A stretch of 11,403 nt of DNA from DATIJJ01 sp964612855. Its GTDB lineage: Bacteria; Pseudomonadota; Gammaproteobacteria; DSM-16500. The stretch covers positions 1 to 11,403 of the forward strand of contig CAZTDR010000074.1 of NCBI GenBank assembly GCA_964612855.1. Reading direction: 5' to 3'. Below, piece by piece: positions 7,310-11,403 of the stretch; within the stretch, counting starts at the first letter, position 1; each line of letters opens with the position of its first letter. The notes under the pieces were generated by a model, which saw only the letters and a list, made by a program, of their open reading frames with translations, was not told where the DNA came from and did no database searches. The position numbers and the translations under genes were made by a program.

Positions 7310-7330
7310 TATATTAAGTAGGGGGAATTT
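7310..7330 (+). promoter_or_regulatory. Putative -10 box and strong Shine-Dalgarno ahead of the ATG at 7331
   Basis: TATATT (7310-7315) could be a -10 box; no convincing -35 is seen 17 bp upstream. GGGGGA (7321-7326) ends four bases before an ATG at 7331. This strong ribosome binding site leads into a frame that closes after 31 codons, whereas the sulfotransferase frame lies one base away and has no start of its own in this stretch. It is therefore the best candidate for the original start of the sulfotransferase gene. Confidence 0.5.
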
Positions 7331-7509
7331 ATGCTTAATCGGTTTCTAAAAAAAAACCAGATCAAAAAAATGATATCAAAAATCTCTTATTTTTTTGCTA
7401 TAAAACCCCCTTTAGTAGATATGTAAAAACATGTTATCGCTATGGTATTGAAAAATCCTACACATCAAAAGCTATAAAAGTAGGTTCTCTCTCTTTACTT
7501 TTTTCACCC
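7331..7509 (+). pseudogene. Displaced 5' end of the sulfotransferase gene (one-base frameshift)
   Basis: From the ATG at 7331 the frame reads MLNRFLKKNQIKK... and stops at 7424-7426. The adjacent frame is open without a stop from 7339 into the sulfotransferase and has no ATG or GTG before the TTG at 7510. It encodes a plausible family N-terminus (for example KVGSLSLLFSPLRVASNF before the PAPS loop). One extra base in the A9 run (7348-7356), the A7 run (7364-7370) or the T7 run (7390-7396) would join the two frames into a protein of about 400 residues. It may be a real frameshift, polymerase slippage on the homopolymer, or a sequencing error. Confidence 0.6.
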
Positions 7510-8532
7510 TTGAGAGTAGCTTCCAATTTTGTAGAGCATGTAGAATTTCACAATCAAATTGCAGAAGAGCGTGTAGATCCGTCTCCTATATTTATACTGG
7601 GTCTTCCAAGAAGCGGCACAACTTTGTTGCACAATACACTCACACAAGATCATCAACATGGTTATCTTACCTATTATCAAGAAGCGTTTCCTAAAGCTTC
7701 ATTAGCGAGCCACCCAATACAAGAATGGCTAACAGACATTTTTCTGGCAGAAAAACGACCTCAAGATAATGTCAAAATGGGACCAGGTTTACCTGCCGAA
7801 GGTGAAGGAACTTTAGAAAAATTGAGGGGAGAGATTAAACCAAATTTTTATTTATTACCGCAGGCTGGATATACTCTTTTTAAAAATGTTACTTTACCTA
7901 AACACATTATTCTTGAAAATTTAACCATTAAAGAAAAAGAAGATTGGAAAAATGCATTTCTCTATTTCATGAAAATAATATCCATAAAAAATAATCACAA
8001 ACCTATTATAATAAAAATTCCAGAAAATACAGCTAGAATTAAAATGATTCTTGAATTATTTCCACAAGCAAAATTCATTACTATTTATCGCAACCCATTC
8101 GATACATTCGCATCAATGAGAGCACTTTATTTATCAATGCACAGACAGGCTTCTCCTTGGCTACTTGGACCACCATGGACTAATCAAATGGCTGAGAATA
8201 TTGCGCTCGATTTAGCTGAGAAGGTAATGGGAAAATATTTTGAACAAAGATCGCTTATCACTCCAGGGAATTTAGTGGAAATAAAATTTGAGGACTTTCA
8301 GGAAAATCCTTTAGCTACGCTAGAAAAAATTTATCTTAATTTAAAAATACCTAATTTTACACCAGATCATTTCCATAACTTTATATTATCGACAAAAAAG
8401 TATGATAAAAATAAACATGCTCCGCTTACTGAGGACGAAATTCAAAAGATTATTGATCGATGGGAATTTATTTTTGATAAAACCAATTATCCATTAGAGT
8501 ACAAAAAAGAAGCATTAGTCAATAGGCGTTAA
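7510..8532 (+). CDS. PAPS-dependent sulfotransferase (Sulfotransfer_3-like)
   Basis: A 340-residue open frame from a TTG at 7510. It should transfer sulfate from PAPS to an alcohol or amine group. The 5'-phosphosulfate-binding loop GLPRSGTT is at residues 31-38. The 3'-phosphate-binding segment (RNPFDTFASMRALY, with the Arg, Asp and Ser of the RxxxDxxxS pattern) lies past the middle. The C-terminal region carries the KFEDF and ENPLATLEKIY stretch common in the family. The acceptor is unknown: a glycan, lipid or small molecule are all possible. The TTG has no good ribosome binding site and sits only about 30 residues before the PAPS loop, so the native protein probably began at 7331 in another frame. 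The gene is strongly AT-rich and is bracketed by two direct copies of a REP-like sequence (7201-7221 and 8611-8631), which suggests acquired cargo. Confidence 0.85.
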   Translation: MRVASNFVEHVEFHNQIAEERVDPSPIFILGLPRSGTTLLHNTLTQDHQHGYLTYYQEAFPKASLASHPIQEWLTDIFLAEKRPQDNVKMGPGLPAEGEGTLEKLRGEIKPNFYLLPQAGYTLFKNVTLPKHIILENLTIKEKEDWKNAFLYFMKIISIKNNHKPIIIKIPENTARIKMILELFPQAKFITIYRNPFDTFASMRALYLSMHRQASPWLLGPPWTNQMAENIALDLAEKVMGKYFEQRSLITPGNLVEIKFEDFQENPLATLEKIYLNLKIPNFTPDHFHNFILSTKKYDKNKHAPLTEDEIQKIIDRWEFIFDKTNYPLEYKKEALVNRR

Positions 8533-8614
8533 TTTAGGGTGTTGAGTTAAATTAAAGGTAAACTCCCATAGCGAATGTCTTTTTATTTGATTTTTCCGCA
8601 GTAATGCATTGAAT

Positions 8615-9119
8615 TGGTGTCAAGTAACCCCATTAATCATTTAGTCTAGTCAAAAAATATTTTATAATTTTCTTAACATCATTTTTCAGCTCTTGGCTAG
8701 TTAAAATATCGTCTTCCATGCGTTTAATTAATGTACTCATGCTGTTCGATGCAATACCTCCAACATAATCAGAAATTTCCTGATGTGAATATTGTCCATA
8801 ACATCTAGTTAGTAAAATCGCTATTTTTCCGGGTAAATTTAATAATGGAATTTCATTACGTAAATCTAAAAAACATTTTCTGTGTCTCTTTTAAAAAAAA
8901 ATTTTGATAATTAATTCCACAATTCATTATATGGTAAAAAGCTCCTTCATATTCAATGCGCAAAGGTCGAGCCATAATATCTCCATTTAGTTTATAAAAT
9001 TTTTTAGTCACTTGTTGGTGATGTGATTTTTAGATACAGCTAGAAAGGATTAGATGAGAAAAAAGACATGGGCAGGATAATGTATGGCATTGATTGTTTA
9101 ATGGGGTTACTTGACACCA
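8615..9119. mobile_element. Non-autonomous (MITE-like) element with 22-bp perfect inverted ends and deleted transposase
   Basis: The ends at 8615-8636 and 9098-9119 are exact 22-bp inverted copies; their core reads TGGTGTCAAGTAACCCC. Between them lies an internally deleted copy of the transposase gene found at 10455-11402, on the same strand. No target-site duplication is visible, which fits single-strand (Y1/HUH) transposition better than a DDE insertion sequence. It lacks the HUH motif and the catalytic Tyr region, so it can move only if a full-length copy supplies the enzyme. Confidence 0.75.
8641..8975 (-). pseudogene. Internally deleted RAYT transposase gene
   Basis: The remnant begins at an ATG (8975) with GGAGATATT upstream and reads MARPLRIEYEGAFYHIMN, as in the complete gene, then INYQN. 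A loss of two bases relative to the full copy breaks the frame soon after. Near 8841-8847 the sequence jumps from the 5' part to the 3' part of the gene; the full copy has about 615 bp more between the matching points (about 10652 and 11268). The 3' part keeps the last 65 or so codons, including most of the DnaA-C-like tail. By eye about nine bases in ten match. The HUH motif and catalytic Tyr box are gone. Confidence 0.85.
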
Positions 9120-9127
9120 TTTCCAAG

Positions 9128-9191
9128 TTGCTCCACTTCTTTTATTATCTGTGTGCTATACTTAAACAATGCAATAGTGAGGTATAAGCTC
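9128..9191 (+). promoter_or_regulatory. Possible promoter and ribosome binding site of the orphan helical gene
   Basis: TATACT (9157-9162) resembles a -10 box; a weak ACTTCT lies 16 bp upstream. GAGG lies nine bases before the ATG at 9192. The region starts right after the inverted end of the MITE-like element, so part of the promoter context may have been altered by its insertion. Confidence 0.35.
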
Positions 9192-10202
9192 ATGTTTTTG
9201 AGACGTTTTTTTAATCGCAAACCAAAATTACAGAAAATTAATCTATATAAGCAATTGAAAAACAATATACAGCAACAAGCTCAGCTTCTATTTAATGCCA
9301 TGATACATGCCAATAATTGGGATATCAGTAAATATTCTACTCGCCTCTTAGATTTAATTCGCCAGCTTAGTATTATTAATGAAAAATATGCTTCGCAAAA
9401 TAACGAAATTGCATCTAGCTCCTTGAATTTGTTGAAATCTTTAAAAGAAGATATTATTAGCAAAATAAAAGAAATAGCTCACGCTCAAAGAGCACAATAC
9501 GAAGAAATCTTTTTAGAAGAATATTTATCTACTTTTTCTTATAATAATGCGGAAAAAAACTTGCTTGATCTATACAAAGAAATAGATAAGGAAATCCAGT
9601 ATGAAGAAAGTGAATTAAATGACATTAAATTAGGAAAAAGCAAGACCACACAATCTAATGAAGAACAATTTATTGGTGCGATTATCTACAACATGAACAA
9701 AGAAATTCTTGCGGGGATTAACTCCTTCATTGTAGACCAAATAAAAACAAACCATATTAAATTACATCCCGATCTCTTTCCCGAATCCAAGTTTCCTGAT
9801 GTTGTTACAACAGAGGAGCTGGGGAGCTCGAAGTTACTAGAGGAGATAGAGAGAATTCAAATAGATATAAAGCATAGCGTATTTCCAGATTATCCAACGA
9901 TGTATCATAGCGTAACATCGAATGATTCAAATTTTTCGCAAGAAATAAAAGAAATACTCCAAAAACTTTGGGAAAAGCAAAAAGAACTTGTTCAGGGTAA
10001 ATTAACTAAGGAAACATTGCTCAATTTTATTAATAGCACGATTAATAGAATAAATTTTTTACTTGGTAAGATTTCAAACGAAAGTGATAAAAAAACTCTT
10101 TCTGCAATTAAAGTTGTTTATGAACACGCTCAAGAGCGATTAACACCACCATCCTGCGAGGGCAATAATATTGGATCCCATCGTAATGCTATTTCCAAAT
10201 AA
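9192..10202 (+). CDS. Orphan helical/coiled-coil protein, function unknown
   Basis: A 336-residue protein starting MFLRRFFNRKPKLQK, a short basic, aromatic N-terminus that is not a clear signal peptide. The rest is predicted almost entirely alpha-helical and rich in K, E, I, N and L. Coiled-coil-like stretches are centred near residues 40-110 and 115-145, and more helices follow in the C-terminal half. A Pro-rich break (LHPDLFPESKFPD) lies near the middle. There is no membrane segment, catalytic motif or family I recognise. The ATG at 9192 has GAGG upstream; an earlier TTG in the same frame falls inside the MITE terminal repeat and is rejected. The low GC and the position between transposon pieces suggest accessory DNA. 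An effector-like role is possible but unsupported. Confidence 0.7.
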   Translation: MFLRRFFNRKPKLQKINLYKQLKNNIQQQAQLLFNAMIHANNWDISKYSTRLLDLIRQLSIINEKYASQNNEIASSSLNLLKSLKEDIISKIKEIAHAQRAQYEEIFLEEYLSTFSYNNAEKNLLDLYKEIDKEIQYEESELNDIKLGKSKTTQSNEEQFIGAIIYNMNKEILAGINSFIVDQIKTNHIKLHPDLFPESKFPDVVTTEELGSSKLLEEIERIQIDIKHSVFPDYPTMYHSVTSNDSNFSQEIKEILQKLWEKQKELVQGKLTKETLLNFINSTINRINFLLGKISNESDKKTLSAIKVVYEHAQERLTPPSCEGNNIGSHRNAISK

Positions 10203-10255
10203 TTCCATTTCACCCTAACTTGATCCCATTTTCCGTGGAGGGTATTAAAAAAATT

Positions 10256-10462
10256 CTAATCTTTCTCTAAAGAATCTTGAAGATTACCCATAATATTGGA
10301 TAATAATTGATTTAATTTTTCAATATCTTTTTTCGCAATGTCTACAGTAGCAACATCGTGCATCTCGTTCGCATGGTCTTCAAGTTTACGACAAGCCTTC
10401 TTTGCTTTGTCAGTCAGATAAAAATTAAAAACTCTCCTATCATCCTTATTGCATTTAGCCAA
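10256..10462 (-). pseudogene. Truncated MarR-family regulator (C-terminal fragment)
   Basis: The 60 or so residues read CNKDDRRVFNFYLTDKAKKA and continue with a helical dimerisation segment ending DIEKLNQLLSNIM. This matches the wing (DxxDRR...LT) and the last helices of MarR-type regulators. The N-terminal dimerisation helices and the recognition helix are missing. Upstream, the frame meets a stop within two codons and runs into the 3' end of the transposase gene, so the 5' half was cut off by insertion or deletion. A TTG at 10462 could start translation, but a DNA-binding protein is not expected. Confidence 0.65.
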
Positions 10463-11402
10463 AAATTATTTTTATAACTTCCTTAACATCATTTTGCAGC
10501 TCTTGATTAATTAAAATATAGCCTTCCATGCGTTTAATTAATGTACTTATGCTGTTCGATTCAATACCTCCAAAATAATCAGAAATTTCCTGATGCGAAT
10601 ATTGTCCATAACGTCTAGTTATTAAAATTGCTATTTTTCTGGGTAAATTTAATTTTGATTTTTTTGAATTTTTCAGATAGGCGGGAGAAACTGAATAATA
10701 TTTAGCAATTGATTCAGCAATTTCTTGAATATCTGGAATAGGCATAGTTTTTTTAATATCAGGAGAACAGAATTTTTTTTGTTCCTGTGAAAGCATAGAA
10801 AGATATTTTTTTATGAATTTCTTTCCGCCTAATATGCATGATGAAGATTTATAAAAATCTTTAATATCTTTGCTTGTTCCTTGAAAAATAAAATTCTCGT
10901 ATGATTTTACATTGTCAAAGCGAGATAAAATTAAATTTTTTTTCAACCAAGTTTCTTCTTCTTGATCTATAAAAGCAGCATAACTTGACCATTTGTAATT
11001 TGCCGGATTTTCGCATAACCCAGCCTCCACTGGATTTAAGTGAATATATCGACTGACTTGTAATAAATAAGATTCCTCTTCAATCAAAATTGCTTTATAT
11101 CGTCCTCTAAAAATTGACCCATCTCTTCTTTCTTGAATATTAAAGCGTCTTGTATAAAGCCCATCCAGATGTCTCATTGCTTTGCTTAAATTTGCGAAAA
11201 TAGTACGTATCAATAAATGGTAATGATTATCCATTAAACAAAAAGAATGTATTTCTACATGAAACTTTAATGAAATTTCATTAAGTAAATTTAAAAAACA
11301 TTCTCGATGTGTATCTTTTAAAAAAATATTTTGATAATTAATTCCACGATTCATTATATGGTAAAAAGCTCCTTCATATTCAATGCGCAAAGGTCGAGCC
11401 AT
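10455..11402 (-). CDS. REP-associated tyrosine transposase (RAYT, Y1/HUH) with DnaA-C-like tail
   Basis: A 315-residue transposase of the Y1_Tnp/DUF1568 family, which nicks and joins single-stranded DNA at REP-like palindromes. The family start MARPLRIEYEGAFYHIMNRG is present. The metal-binding HUH motif is H60-Y61-H62 in MDNHYHLL, and Y119 in RYIHLNPVEAG is the candidate catalytic Tyr. FRGRYKAILIE at 98-108 is also typical. Residues of about 224-293 resemble the DnaA C-terminal helix-turn-helix (SIAKYYSV, RKIAILITRRYGQYSHQEIS), a known fusion in one RAYT branch. The gene appears intact, and its ATG lies at the extreme right edge, so its ribosome binding site and the outer element end are outside the window. 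A deleted copy at 8641-8975 shows that the family is or was active here. Its 3' end abuts a MarR fragment. Confidence 0.9.
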   Translation of the reverse strand: MARPLRIEYEGAFYHIMNRGINYQNIFLKDTHRECFLNLLNEISLKFHVEIHSFCLMDNHYHLLIRTIFANLSKAMRHLDGLYTRRFNIQERRDGSIFRGRYKAILIEEESYLLQVSRYIHLNPVEAGLCENPANYKWSSYAAFIDQEEETWLKKNLILSRFDNVKSYENFIFQGTSKDIKDFYKSSSCILGGKKFIKKYLSMLSQEQKKFCSPDIKKTMPIPDIQEIAESIAKYYSVSPAYLKNSKKSKLNLPRKIAILITRRYGQYSHQEISDYFGGIESNSISTLIKRMEGYILINQELQNDVKEVIKIIFG

Positions 11403-11403
11403 A

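Noticed and set aside
9111..9191. Longer start for the orphan helical protein at the TTG at 9111
   Set aside because: That codon lies inside the terminal inverted repeat of the MITE-like element; the ATG at 9192 has a ribosome binding site.
9281..9463. Minus-strand 60-codon frame
   Set aside because: It is antisense to the orphan helical gene, with no independent support.
10206..10240. Degenerate copy of the REP-like end (TAACTTGATCCCATTTTCC)
   Set aside because: It shares only short blocks with TTACTTGACACCATTTCC and lacks the GGGG flank; chance cannot be excluded.

Overview
The window is a draft-assembly piece of an AT-rich proteobacterial chromosome. The AT content, the palindromic repeats scattered between and inside genes, the long glutamate/glutamine-rich repeat protein and the orphan helical proteins suggest a host-associated gammaproteobacterium, perhaps Legionellales/Coxiellaceae. 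This placement is an inference from style; no marker gene is present. A run of exactly 100 N (6127-6226) is an assembly gap inside a tandem repeat.

Left third (1-5019): envelope glycan genes. A tightly overlapping minus-strand operon reads, in transcription order, a GtrB/DPM1-type family 2 glycosyltransferase, a GtrA-type small membrane protein, an NAD-dependent sugar epimerase/dehydratase and a short-chain dehydrogenase. A plausible sigma70 promoter drives it from the 72-bp divergent spacer. A multi-pass GT-C-like membrane protein is transcribed the other way. The likely theme is synthesis of a polyprenyl-phosphate sugar, its transfer across the membrane and its use by a membrane glycosyltransferase, with the two oxidoreductases supplying a modified sugar. 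The link between the divergent gene and the operon is inferred from position and fold.

Middle (5020-7096): two intergenic palindromes lie between convergent genes. Next is one large minus-strand gene of at least 603 codons, split by the assembly gap. It has a unique N-terminal domain, an array of 13-residue (39-bp) repeats rich in A, E, Q and K, and a unique C-terminal domain. The flanking repeat phase shows that the missing sequence should be 6 + 39n bp.

Right part (7097-11403): an accessory, AT-rich region. It holds a PAPS-dependent sulfotransferase whose N-terminus appears displaced by a one-base frameshift near a nine-A run, an orphan helical protein, a fragment of a MarR-type regulator, and a REP-associated tyrosine transposase (RAYT, Y1/HUH) with a DnaA-C-like tail. 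An internally deleted copy of the same transposase gene sits at 8641-8975 between perfect 22-bp inverted repeats. The core of that repeat also forms a tiny solo palindrome at 7185-7221. The window thus appears to show three sizes of one repeat family: a full transposase copy, a 505-bp deletion derivative and a solo palindrome of about 37 bp. This element family is the most interesting system here.
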